From Enoplolaimus lenunculus (taxonomy: Eukaryota > Nematoda > Enoplea > Enoplida > Thoracostomopsidae): a stretch of 64,000 bases of DNA. Within the stretch, counting starts at the first letter, position 1. Every line of letters starts with the position of its first letter. Of the stretch, positions 27,001-36,160 are shown piece after piece. A program made the position numbers and the translations under genes. The notes under the pieces were generated by a model that saw only the letters and a list, made by a program, of their open reading frames with translations, did no database searches and was not told the origin of the DNA. Location of the stretch: assembly GCA_030248215.1 (NCBI GenBank), contig JASANG010001585.1, positions 62,001 to 126,000 on the forward strand, read 5' to 3'.

Positions 27001-30000
27001 GAACTAGCCCGATCGATCATGGTGTGGGCAGTAGCAGTGGCAACCGTCACAATAATGCAGTCGTTGGACAATCGTCAATTGCTGGCGTAGGAGGCTCGCA
27101 GATGTATAGGGAACGTGCCCCGTCAGCGCCAAACATTAACGAGATTCGTCAAAGTCCTACGTTGCAACAAGTGAGTCTGCAAACAGTTTAAGTTGTTTAT
27201 TCTAAAAAAGGGTACAAAATTCTGAGGCTGCAGCAGTATATACTTTTCTGCCTCGCGTACTCCGATGGTGTACTTCATCTTTACAACGGTTTATATATAT
27301 TGCAAGTACGTATTAGTCAGAAACACCAAGCAACCATGTCATGTCTAATTTAATGTTGCAACAAATTATTAATCTACTTCCAATGTGATGGTATATTCTA
27401 GGCTTTTATTTCATTTTCGTTACTGTAGAGTGGTTCACTATATTAGGTTACTTGGTGACCTGTATAAGAATTCAGTAGTAATAATAATAGGTTCGAATCA
27501 AAATGCATCGAACACATTCAACCTGTTTTGTTTTCATTAAATTTAGCACGCAAGTTGTTTGCAGGCTGTCCAAGATATCAATGATCGTCATCAAAAAGTA
27601 CAGCAAGGAGCATTCTCGTTTGCTAACGAAGACTCGCCTGTTGATGGTTCGTAGTTGTTTTGTTGGATTTTATTCTGTTTTGCGGAGTACTGTACTCTAT
27701 GCCTTAGAGTATTCCTGTTTTGTGTCAGATTACACGTCAAAATGTTTGTATTTTGGTCATTATAACTGTAGCTACGGATTTTATAGATTCAATGGTTTTG
27801 TGTAGTCTTTTGTGCCAAGTATGACAAGACAATTAGATTACAGTATATTTTGTAAACATAATTCAATTGTAGGTGCAGATGTAACAAACGTATGGACGCC
27901 ACTCTTTTCAAATAGAATGCATGCCAATTATTATCATCAACAACAAAAAGTTGCAGAATTTCGTATCGGCGGAGACGATGCCCTACAGCAAACACCACCT
28001 AGCGGTGCAAGCCCGAGATTCCTTAGACGTCAGCGACAGCCTGGGTTTTACGGGCATTCCGCACAGGGAACTGGAGACTATTTGCCGCCTCATTCGCCAA
28101 CTACGTTAGCTTCTAGCGGGTTAGCAAGTATTATCAAAGGTAAAACGTCTGCTAAGTTTTTATTGTTTTGTATTACGCGTAATTTGACTTTTGTTAGCTA
28201 TGGAATAATTTTGCATAGCTTGCAAAAATCGATAACATTACGAAAATTGAGTCATTACAGCTCTTGCTGTATGGAGATATATAGATTTGAGGGACACTCT
28301 ACTATAGTATCTGAGAGAAGTCTTGTTTAAACAAACTAAGTAAGTTCTCTTACTAAATATTATCAGAATCCGTTCTTGATATCTGTTTTGTCACTAACAA
28401 CAGATTCTGATCGCGTTGACCGAGCAATTTCTCATGGCGCAGTTGCCAGCCAGTTACATGCAAATTCTGATCACTCGGCTGTTCGTCTTGTTGCGGCAGG
28501 TGAAATGTCAACTACAGGATCAGTTTCTCCACAAATTTCCAAAGCATCCAATAAGGTATTTTGTGTTTCGGTGTGATGTAAAATTTATTTGATGTACGGC
28601 GTTGCATTGACTGAGTTTCTCTAAACCCCACTCTAGGACGGCATTATAATAATATATTTAAGTGACTGAAGAAAATATGATCTGGGTCAGATTAACGGCT
28701 GTAACAAAATATCCTAGGTTTAATTAACATTGCGGACTAAAGGTGTGCCTTTGGTATAACTAAAAATATACGTTCCCTCTGGCTTGCAATTAAAAGCTTA
28801 AATTGTTTGTTGGAAGCAAAATGTTTCCTTACAATGGTACTGCTTATCTTAGAATAAAATCTTGCATCAGCATTTAAGCCTGGTCAGACTGCTCCACGTA
28901 ATCGAAAAATCGAAAAGGGGCAATCGCTTGAGGATTGGGAAGTGCCCGGAACAGATTGTACCATGGAGTGTAAAGTTGGTTCGGGATCATTTGGAACAGT
29001 TTATAAAGGACAGTGGTTTGGTGAGTTTTCAGCAAAAATATAGCATCTTTAAAAAATAAATTGAGGTACCAAGTTTAAACTATGCAACTGCAGTGTATGG
29101 GTTGCGCTATTCTTTACTGAGTGGGACGACGGCGCGAGCCGCCGCACTGAGGCCTGCGGTAATTTTCAATAAAAAGTTTTACAGCGCCGCCGGTCGGATC
29201 CCGGCGGCGTGCGGCAAAATGTTTCCCGTGCCGCGCGCCGTTGTCCGGCGGCATGCGGATAGTATAGCGCAACCCTAAAACTAACAAAAATAAAGCTGTA
29301 ATCAACATTCACATGTAAACTGTTACTGGAAACTAAACTTTTAAGGGCATTCTCAAACACAAGTATTATTTACATCATGCTTTTCTTTTTTTAATTTGTT
29401 TGAAAATTGGCTGTTACGCCCATAACTCTTTCGTGATCTGTTTGAAATGGTAAAATATTAAAAAACTTTGATAAAGTAAATCTAAAAAACATTTCTTTAA
29501 TGTCTTACAAGCACAAAACACTTTTGCGATAACTTTTCAGGGCCAGTCGCAATCAAAAAGCTTAATGTTGGTCATCCAAGCGCTGCGCAGTTGCAAGCTT
29601 TTAAAAATGAAGTAGCTTTACTGAAGTAAGTTATGCAATTCGTCATAGTGCTAATGGTCATATTTAATAACGTCACGGCTGTTATTCCAAACCGACTTGA
29701 TAAGGAAAACAGTGAATCGGTACTTGATTTTTGGTGCGATGTTCAGTTTTAAATTTGGTCATAGTTTTATTTTAAAAAGATGTTAGGAGGTAAATTTTGC
29801 AAATCAGTATTAAAGGAATCCTTTACGTGATTTTCATAAAGTTCGAAGCTTTACATTCTCTATTACTGAAATTATATATTGTTTTACTTATTTTTGACGG
29901 GTTCTTACTTAACATTATTACTTTATCAATGTTATAGAAAAACGCGTCACGTCAATATATTGCTTTTTATGGGCTGGATTCGTGAGCCAGAGTTGGCAAT

Positions 30001-33000
30001 TATAACGCAATGGTGCGAAGGTTCGTCATTATTTAAGCATTTGCACGTTGCCGATGAACATGTTCATGCTGATTTTACCATTGCTGAAATATTGACGATT
30101 GCACAACAAACGTCACAGGGCATGGAGTAAGTATGCTCTAATCTTATTGCATGATGGTTTACACGATTACGGTAGTAACTTGAGCTAATGCTACAATATT
30201 ATAAAGGTAAGCTGTTTGAGATGGCTCCAGTGGACTTGACTCCTCAATTACGGTTAAGATTACATTTATGCTTAAATTTATATAAAGGTTTAGACAAAGG
30301 CTTATATTTAACAATACGGAAGCTCATTTTGCTTGATCTCCTGAATTCTCACACAACGGTGATATGTATTATGTTTGTTATTGTTTTCAGCTATCTTCAC
30401 GCGATAAAAATCATTCATCGCGATCTCAAGTCTAATAACATATTTTTGGCAACCGACGAAAAACGAACCATTGGTGACGGAGTTGTGAAAATCGGTGATT
30501 TCGGCCTCGCGACTGTCAAAACCAGGTGGTCCGGCTCACATCAGTTCCAACAGCCAAGCGGCTCCATCTTATGGATGGTGAGTGGTTTGATAATGATTCC
30601 AGCAGGGTGTCAGCCGGATTTGTGATTCCCATTGGAATTCCGGCTCAAAACGAGTTCTGATCCCGATTCGATTCCACGATGAATCGGAATCGGAATTTTG
30701 ACATTTTAATTTTAGGCCAACATGTTGTGATATGTTGCATAATTTGCATTATTTATTAAAGTGTTTAGATCAGTTAACTTATCAATAATTGATTGTAGTT
30801 TAGCGTTACAAAACCAAAAATGATTGCCAGTTTTGTTTATGCGACGTTTTTGAGAATTGTTGCCTGCCAGCAGACACACAATCAATGTTATACTTGTTAA
30901 TAGAAATTTTCCGTGTACTCACAAAATTTGTAATTCCGATTCCGTTTCTGGTATAAATTTGCTGTTCCGATTCCGAATATTTGCGCCGAAAACGCACACA
31001 TAGTTTCTGAGACTGTGGAACAGGTTGCGCATTATCTTGGTGTCACAATTGCACTATAGCACAACTGATTTAGCAACAATTATTTTACTACAGGCAGCAT
31101 AGAAAAATTTTTTGTTTATTTTTAAGGCGCCAGAAGTGATCAAAATGCAAGATAGAAATCCATACAGCTATCAATCCGATGTCTACGCGTTTGGTATTGT
31201 CTTATTTGAACTGGTTACGGGGCAACTGCCGTACTCTGGTATCAACAAAGATCAGGTTGGTGTGGAATGCACGTATTACGTATGGTTTTTGCACTGGATA
31301 AATTTGGAACGAGTTATCAGACACGTAACTCAGTGTTCTAGGAATGACAAAATAGACTTAGATTTTGATCTGTTGTTTTGTGTAGATCATTTTCTTGGTG
31401 GTGTCTGTGCGAGTTTAAAGTAATGTGTTTTACTGGAAATGTTTATGTATTTAGATCCTGTATATGGTCGGACGAGGGTTATTAAAACCAGATTTGTCTT
31501 GTGCACGTGCGGACACTCCAAAGGGTTTGCGAAAAGTCATGGAAGATTGTATTCGGCATCGCCGTGAAGAGAGGCCTGATTTTCCTAAGGTTAGCTTGCG
31601 TAACGACATGGAACTTATAAGCAGACAATTAAACTATCTGTGTGTGGAAAACCTAAAGTACATAATGTTTTTGTTGCCGCCAATAATGTTCAAAGCACAG
31701 TAATTACTTTGAATAATATAACGCAAGTTTTGTACCTACATTTTTGTTCAACGCATGGGTTAGGGTTGCATCTTGGTTTACGTTATCCGGTATTGCCGGT
31801 ATTTTCAACGAAAAATTCCTAATCCACGTATTTATTTTTGAATGTTTAAGTACTAGCATGTTTTATACTTACATTTTTGTTTAAGATACTTGCGGATCTT
31901 GATCAGCTGTCTAGTAGCCTGCCAAAGTTATTACGTTACAGTTCAGAGCCAAATCTGTACAGAACGGTACAGTCTGAAGATTTTCAAATGGTCACTGGGA
32001 TGGCTTCACCACGTACTCCTCTTGACTCTGCGTTCACTTTTGGTCTTGGCGGCACTTCAAGTGGTGCCAGTAATGTGGGTGGAGGCGCATCGACTAACAT
32101 TACCCCAGCAGCCACTGTTAGTCCCGCTACAGGTCCTTCTCCCGGACTGTTGGCAGAAACCGTATCAGGCTCTTCTCGAAACATCAATGAACGGCTTCAT
32201 GGCGGCAAAATTGGTGATCAATCAGAGCAGCCACCATCACTAGTCGTTGGTAACATTACTAATAGTGGTAGCAGTTACACTTCCTCGAATGGGCCCTCTT
32301 TGGTGTTTAGTGAGTGGCCAACTCCTCTTTTATCATCATCGTTGTTGTCCAACACTACCACAAAAACCGTTGCTCAGACAGTCCCGGTGAATATAATATC
32401 CGCAGACGCCCAAATGCTTGACTCCCGGTCACCAATTGCGGCTGCGTGTAGTACTTCTATGCCCGCCGCTGCGAGTTCCATCCCACCAGGTAATCATAAT
32501 CATTCCAATTCTCCTCACAGTGCTTTGGAGTCGTCGCTGCAACAGTTAGGTTCGTTATCGACTGTAGCAAATACTGACAGTGACGGTGTCGCAAAATGTA
32601 ACCCATCGGCCGATTATATGGACACGATGACTAACGATATCCCTGTCGCCGTTCAGCGATGCTTGACTCCGCATATGTCTCAGTTGTGCGCAGGAACACA
32701 GGCAGCAAACAAATCATCTCAGGCACAGTGTGCAACAGCTCTGAAAATGCAAAAGTTGCCGTTATCGCAACCAAATACGGGTAACAGCAGCACGACATCT
32801 GTTACTTCAAGCAAGCACCAAAACAACAAAAGTAATCGTTTACCAACAATGGTTGAAACGTTGCCACTACAGTCACAAACGTTGTTTGACAATACAAAAC
32901 ATAGTACGCTTGGAATGGTTGGATCGGCCCGAGATAACCTAGTTGATCTAAGCATATCTAGGATGAACAGCGCCACTACAGGATGCCCGTCGCCGCCAGT

Positions 33001-33073
33001 GACGGGCCGGACTGCCGGACCTGGATCCGTAACAACAACAAATGCTATTCGTGTAGTCGATCAAATGACATGA
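11298..33073 (+). CDS. raf: Raf-family Ser/Thr kinase, B-Raf type (3' sixteen exons; 5' end missing)
   Basis: Ras-activated MAPKKK that would phosphorylate MEK at the plasma membrane. Exons read from GT-AG sites: 11298-12058, 17143-17647, 18528-18688, 18900-19008, 19214-19377, 26429-27170, 27565-27646, 27873-28139, 28404-28555, 28879-29020, 29541-29625, 29938-30126, 30391-30577, 31127-31255, 31455-31589, 31886-33073. All phases match and they sum to 4,998 nt (1,665 codons plus TGA). Order in the visible protein: end of the B-Raf-specific N-terminal region, Gln/Ser/Gly-rich spacer, Ras-binding domain (~408-510), C1 zinc finger (~510-556), long CR2 spacer with a 14-3-3 site, kinase (~1010-1275), second 14-3-3 site, long tail. 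Typical Rafs are roughly 650-815 residues, so this one is about double, all from low-complexity additions. The true N-terminus was not found upstream. Splice sites are inferred without transcripts; the acceptor at 26429 could shift by 3 nt. Confidence 0.93.
12642..13015. mobile_element. hAT-like MITE in Raf intron, CCGGTTCCGG family
   Basis: CAGGGTGCAACCGGAATTCC start, TCCGGTTGCACCCTG end, perfect 8-bp duplication GTAAAAAT (12634-12641 and 13016-13023). Interior nearly identical to 15966-16297, which suggests recent spread. Confidence 0.92.
13325..13640. repeat. TTCCTGTTCC phrase element in Raf intron
   Basis: The left end has CAGGGTTAAGCGGAATTCG then ATTCCTGTTCC phrases; the right has AATTCCTGTTCCTGTTCC and TTCATGTTCCGACAAAA. 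Layout is like the hAT-like phrase families, but no target duplication was identified. Confidence 0.5.
14088..14458. mobile_element. Probable MITE with CCAAGAGTGCA ends in Raf intron
   Basis: TTGGCCAAGAGTGCATGATG on the left, ACTCTTGG...CCAAGAGTGCAATT on the right. The interior contains CCACCGGGCGTTGCTGCG; its inverse, CGCAACGCCCGGTGG, appears at 40905-41020 with a similar AGAGTTGTATACTCTTG part, so this is a dispersed family. Confidence 0.55.
15230..15490. mobile_element. Diverged CCGGTTCC-family MITE fragment in Raf intron
   Basis: Starts CAGGGTGCAACCATGG and shares degraded interior blocks (TTCGCTTCCGTGGAT, CTACGGTTATTTCGTC) and a CCCGGTTCCAGTTCC end with the 8791 family. The right terminus is lost. 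Confidence 0.6.
15966..16297. mobile_element. hAT-like MITE in Raf intron, CCGGTTCCGG family
   Basis: CAGGGTGCAACCGGAATTCC start, TCACACCCTG end, duplication GTCTGGTG/GTCCGGTG (7 of 8). Confidence 0.88.
17143..18688 (+). CDS. raf: Raf exons: spacer and start of Ras-binding domain
   Basis: Two exons, 17143-17647 and 18528-18688, joined in phase 0 across an 880-nt intron. The first ends with the first RBD strand, [15 protein letters not shown]. The second starts [17 protein letters not shown] and continues through NIRGL, whose Arg (residue ~442 of the visible protein) matches the Ras-contacting Arg of human Raf RBDs. About 130 residues before the RBD are Ser/Pro-rich and not recognisable. The acceptor at 17143 follows CTGTTATAG and is the one that gives phase 2 and an open frame; 'cag' sites a few bases downstream do not keep phase. 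Confidence 0.9.
17994..18041. repeat. 18-bp tandem repeat, 2.6 copies
   Basis: GGCCCCGGGTTAAATCCT repeated in tandem and ending GGCCCCGGG. Strikingly GC-rich for the intron. Confidence 0.85.
18900..19377 (+). CDS. raf: Raf exons: end of RBD and C1 (phorbol-ester-type) zinc finger
   Basis: Exons 18900-19008 and 19214-19377. The first carries the end of the RBD and the first C1 ligand (His of NHRF). The second has the rest of the finger in Raf spacing: CDCC, then [13 protein letters not shown], then a final Cys, so all His/Cys zinc ligands are present. It closely resembles the B-Raf C1 domain (shared GYKFHQ). The exon stops at ATCAA|GTACGG; the in-frame TAG a few codons on is intronic. A ~7-kb intron follows. 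Confidence 0.92.
19533..20292. mobile_element. Long-inverted-repeat element in Raf intron
   Basis: Arms of about 195 bp (19533-19728 and 20094-20292) start AACTAGAAAAAATG and share CAGGCAGTCGGGATATG, TGTGCACATACTCGAACC and GGCGGGCTCAAA in inverse order. A ~365-bp centre has no recognised coding. Non-autonomous; family unassigned and target duplication unclear. Confidence 0.85.
20560..20670. repeat. GC-rich degenerate repeat (GTGCCGTACGG phrases)
   Basis: Reiterated GACGGTGCCGTACGG / GGGTGACGGGCAG variants in an AT-rich intron; layout like the other phrase repeats, ends not defined. Confidence 0.5.
22855..22975. repeat. A/C-rich low-complexity tract
   Basis: Runs of A with CCC or CAC on the plus strand. 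Overlapping minus-strand frames rich in Phe/Val/Gly are artefacts. A similar A/C tract lies at 54580-54655. Confidence 0.8.
24040..24320. repeat. Degenerate ~20-bp tandem repeat in Raf intron
   Basis: About a dozen variants of CCGTCAAAATTTGAATTTTC in tandem with alternating orientation of the AAATTT core. AT-rich and non-coding. Confidence 0.65.
26429..28555 (+). CDS. raf: Raf exons: extended CR2 region with first 14-3-3 site
   Basis: Exons 26429-27170, 27565-27646, 27873-28139 and 28404-28555, about 415 residues between C1 and kinase. Most is Gln/Ser/Gly/Asn-rich and unrecognised. Near the end of the first exon [11 protein letters not shown] matches B-Raf RDRSSSAPNVH, the inhibitory 14-3-3 site; Ser ~799 sits in an R-x-x-S-x-P motif. 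In human B-Raf this spacer is much shorter. The 27646 donor (GATG|GTTCGT) is weak but needed for phase. Confidence 0.85.
28879..31589 (+). CDS. raf: Raf exons: protein kinase domain
   Basis: Seven exons (28879-29020, 29541-29625, 29938-30126, 30391-30577, 31127-31255, 31455-31589, finishing in the next). Seen in order: N-region LEDWEVP with acidic residues before the Trp, as in B-Raf; glycine loop [17 protein letters not shown] Lys (~1034); FKNEVALL with the alpha-C Glu; MGW...[21 protein letters not shown] (Asp ~1131); [11 protein letters not shown] (Asp ~1156); [42 protein letters not shown]. All catalytic residues are present. The loop between HRDLKSNN and DFG is about six residues longer than in human B-Raf. 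The acidic N-region suggests B-Raf-like basal priming (inference from family knowledge). Confidence 0.96.
29099..29276. mobile_element. GC-rich MITE with GGGTTGCGCTAT ends in Raf kinase intron
   Basis: GGGTTGCGCTAT at the left and ATAGTATAGCGCAACCC at the right enclose a GC-rich core (CGCCGCCGG, GGCGGCGTGCGG). A relative is at 46340-46465. Confidence 0.75.
30603..30985. mobile_element. hAT-like MITE fragment 26 bp from a Raf splice donor
   Basis: Starts CAGGGTGTCAGCCGG; shares TTTTAGGCCAACATG and TTAACTTATCAATAATTGAT with 585-955 and 41031-41442. The right terminus is decayed and there is no clear duplication. It lies 25 bases after exon 30391-30577. Confidence 0.75.
31886..33073 (+). CDS. 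raf: Raf last exon: C-terminal 14-3-3 site and ~370-residue tail
   Basis: Starts [26 protein letters not shown], matching B-Raf [26 protein letters not shown]. Ser ~1290 lies in the activating R-x-x-S-x-P 14-3-3 motif, and QSEDF matches B-Raf QTEDF. Human B-Raf ends some 35 residues later; here ~370 more Ser/Thr/Asn/Pro-rich residues follow before TGA at 33071. No domain is recognised in the tail. It contains several S/T-P pairs (for example ASPRTPLDS) that could be MAPK feedback sites, an inference. Confidence 0.93.
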   Translation: MLADLDQLSSSLPKLLRYSSEPNLYRTVQSEDFQMVTGMASPRTPLDSAFTFGLGGTSSGASNVGGGASTNITPAATVSPATGPSPGLLAETVSGSSRNINERLHGGKIGDQSEQPPSLVVGNITNSGSSYTSSNGPSLVFSEWPTPLLSSSLLSNTTTKTVAQTVPVNIISADAQMLDSRSPIAAACSTSMPAAASSIPPGNHNHSNSPHSALESSLQQLGSLSTVANTDSDGVAKCNPSADYMDTMTNDIPVAVQRCLTPHMSQLCAGTQAANKSSQAQCATALKMQKLPLSQPNTGNSSTTSVTSSKHQNNKSNRLPTMVETLPLQSQTLFDNTKHSTLGMVGSARDNLVDLSISRMNSATTGCPSPPVTGRTAGPGSVTTTNAIRVVDQMT

Positions 33074-33680
33074 ACTTTTTTGGTTATTATTGTTGTTGTT
33101 GTTGTTGTACAGTGATAGGCTTTCTGGTTAGTGGACAAATCGGTTTCAGATATTTTGATAAACCCATTTTTTACTGTGCTGATCATTGTACGGTTATGAA
33201 CAGCAGTTTGTTTTAATACTAGAAACGACCGCTGTTCGTTTTGATCTAAAACCAGATGATTGACAGTGCTGCGGGTTCAAAGCAGATTATAAGATTATGT
33301 ACACATGGGTATGTATCTAAATTTTCAACCTGACCTTGTTGCTTAATTATTTTTATATGGTACTGTTTGTTGTTTGCTTTAAATTCTAAAGGCAAGCGTT
33401 AGTAAATTTTTTAGCCCATTGAATATCTCAACAACTGTGTTTCAAACTAGTTGGTTTAAATTTAAAAAGTTGAAGTCAGCACGTGCAGGATGTGGCATCT
33501 TGTGCATTTGCTTCTGTAATTTGTGTGCTTTATATACTCTTTATTATCACAATTCCACTGGGTTATTTATTTGTTTTTGGACTGAAAAGTCTTTAAATAT
33601 TTAACTGTACAAAAAACTGTACTCTTCATATTATCTTGCATGTACCATTGAATAATAAATAACGTAACAGAGTTTGAAAG
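33074..33680 (+). promoter_or_regulatory. Raf 3' UTR with candidate poly(A) signal
   Basis: After the TGA a short TTG microsatellite (33084-33108) and AT-rich non-coding sequence follow. An AATAAA hexamer at 33654-33659, about 580 nt past the stop, is the first good candidate polyadenylation signal. Cleavage would be expected 10-30 nt later. Confidence 0.5.
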
Positions 33681-34343
33681 TTTGTCACGATATCACAGTC
33701 CAGTGTGAAATCAATCTTACCTTATGCCATTTTATCAGCGTGGTTGAAGTTCAGATAGAATGCTGTAGAAGATTACGTAATAGTCATACTTTATTGGGGC
33801 TGGAACGAACAACGGTGGCTTATATGTTTGCTTCATACATAGTCAGTATATGAATTTGTGATTGGTATTATTAAAGAGTTTGGCGTAACTCCTGATGGTA
33901 ACGTTACTTTGATTGGTATATTTATTATTGAATCATATGCATATAAACTGTACACAATTCAGAAAGACAGGAAACATATCTTTGTAGTTTTGCATTAATT
34001 GTTGGGCCAAGTTTACTTTTAGGGTCGTAACAGCAGCATTAGCATGTTCCTTTTATGCTGAGCGTCAATTTAATAAGTCAAAAATTAAGCCCAATTAAAA
34101 AAGTCGGAAGCCTAAGCGTATTCAATTGTAGTCTCGATGGTAAATGGGACGACCCTGAAAGAAACGTGGACATTGTTTGTATACGTTATGCGTGTCATAA
34201 TCGAGTATATATTTTCTAGGTGCGACTTAAACCGTGAAAAGTTAAACATTAGCGTCCGTCGATTTAGTTTTTACGCATTTTGACCAATGATTCATGGTTC
34301 ACAGTAAAAATAGTCATTTTGCCACCGAAAACCATATAAGGCT

Positions 34344-34510
34344 GGGTTAACACGTAATAAATTTTTAAATTTTCATGCGTTAACTCTGTCATAACGCAAA
34401 ACAATTCATTAACCCTACCCTAACGCGCGTTACAAAATGCTCTGTGACACGTTCAAGATAGGGTTGTGTCACGCGTTAGGGTACAGTTAACGCATGACAA
34501 CTTTGAAAAT
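34344..34510. repeat. Inverted-repeat element with GCGTTAA phrases
   Basis: Contains CATGCGTTAACTCTGTC, ACCCTAACGCGCGTTAC, and the inverse GTCACGCGTTAGGGTACAG and GTTAACGCATGAC, a partial palindrome of about 165 bp. Confidence 0.55.
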
Positions 34511-34677
34511 AATTGAGAGTGGTTATTGTGAACGGTGCATTAATGAACAGTACATGAGAAGGCTATATTCTTATTCAAGAAAGTATATTATTGGTTTCCA
34601 TGAAATTGACAACACAAACCAGACTGGTTCAATAGTTTCAGTCTATATTATTCTAAGCTTTAAATATTGAGTTTGGC

Positions 34678-34856
34678 CTATGTTACTTGAAGCGGCGTCC
34701 AGGTTTCTGTTGAGCCTATAAAAGAGTAAGTTTAGATTCTAGATTAAATTTTTTGGCTTAGGCTTAGGAACACATTCTTGCAACGATCAGGCTCAGAAAT
34801 ACGCATAATCGACTGTTACGGCTCTTAAAGTACCATTGGTCGAGTTTATAATCGAA
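34678..34856. mobile_element. TTAGGC-bearing MITE (reverse)
   Basis: TGTTACTTGAAGCGGCGTCC and the inverse GTTACGGCTCTTAAAGTACC flank TTCTAGATTAAATTTTTTGG and a short GGCTTAGGCTTAGG run. Same family as 42775-42937, 48575-48728 and 59650-59878. Confidence 0.7.
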
Positions 34857-35622
34857 AGTTTATGATATACTGAAATCATAACACTAATGGTTCGTAGTTG
34901 GTGTACCATGCTGCATGGCTTGGTTTGTGTGAGAAAAGCATAGTTTGGGTACTTAAATAGCTTGTGCTTTACACTAGTTTATTTTTAATAGATTATTTAT
35001 AGTTTGTACCTCTTTCGCGTGTGCAGCGATGAAGTAACAGTAAAATGTTGCGTATTTGTTTCATATTGGGCGGCATAGGATCCTGTATTTTGTAATGCAT
35101 CTTTTCTTTGCAGAACAAGGGCGTACCCAGTGTGGTTTCGGGTAAGTCTCTGTTATATTTTTTATCCAGCGGGCATGATGCACCCGGAATTCCGGTTCCG
35201 GTACGGAAATCCGGCATTTCTCTATCCGGTTCCGGTAATAAATCCGGTATTTTTTCTCCAGAATTTTCCGGTATTCTCGATGTTGAAAATTATCTCATTT
35301 CAAAATTTTAGAAAAATTGGCATGCTATTCTAACTTTATTTCTCAAAAATTGTCCGAGCGTATATTGCCAAATTTTCAATTTTTGCCATACTCCATAATT
35401 TATCTTTGTTTCCACACACTGCATTTGTTCGGGATTTTTGCATTGTAAATGTGTTTACAGAACAAGTGTTTTATTTTCCGGTTCAGCTGATAACGCGCAT
35501 TTTCAGATGTAGTAGAAACTACATCCGACGTTTTATTTAATATGAGCTTTCCTCTTACCAAAATCCTGGCTACATCGCTTTGAAGGACACCTATATTCAA
35601 CCGATTACTTTATAAAGTAGGG

Positions 35623-35856
35623 CAGGGTGTAACCGAATTTCCATTTCCGGTAAAAATATGTTGAAAATTTCGGTGCGTCTGCCGTTTTTTGTTTAGTCTT
35701 ACAAAGTCCGGTGAATTTTTGCTCGCGTAACGATCGTGTTGGCAGAAAAACAACACATCTTTGAAACCTTTATACTTCAATATCCGTTTTCCTTTTCCGT
35801 ACGTTGATCGCTATCCGTTTCCGTTAATCTTTTTACTATCCGTTTTTTACACCCTG
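35623..35856. mobile_element. hAT-like MITE, CCGTTTTCC phrase type
   Basis: CAGGGTGTAACCGAATTTCC start, TTTTACACCCTG end, with TATCCGTTTTCC-like phrases. The flanking 8-mers do not match, so the duplication is lost or the ends are misplaced. A related CCGGAATTCC fragment is at 35173-35300. Confidence 0.6.
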
Positions 35857-36160
35857 GTAAATGTCAAATTGAGGTATAACTGGGGCAGCGGGGAACGCGT
35901 TTTGTCCATATTACAATAGAGGGTAAAATATTTTGTAACCCAAACAATTCTTTCTTTCTTTTTAATTTTTAGTTTATATATTATTTTGAAAACCATTAAT
36001 AAATTGTATTTTTTTAAACATGGTCTGCTAGTTGCTTCCCTTTCAAATTCAAGAAATTTGAATTGTTTGCTATATATACTACTGTTTGTAGTGCATTATC
36101 ATATGATATATATTTGAAATATTGTCTGTCAGTTTCATATGACTGTGAGAAGTTCGTTGT

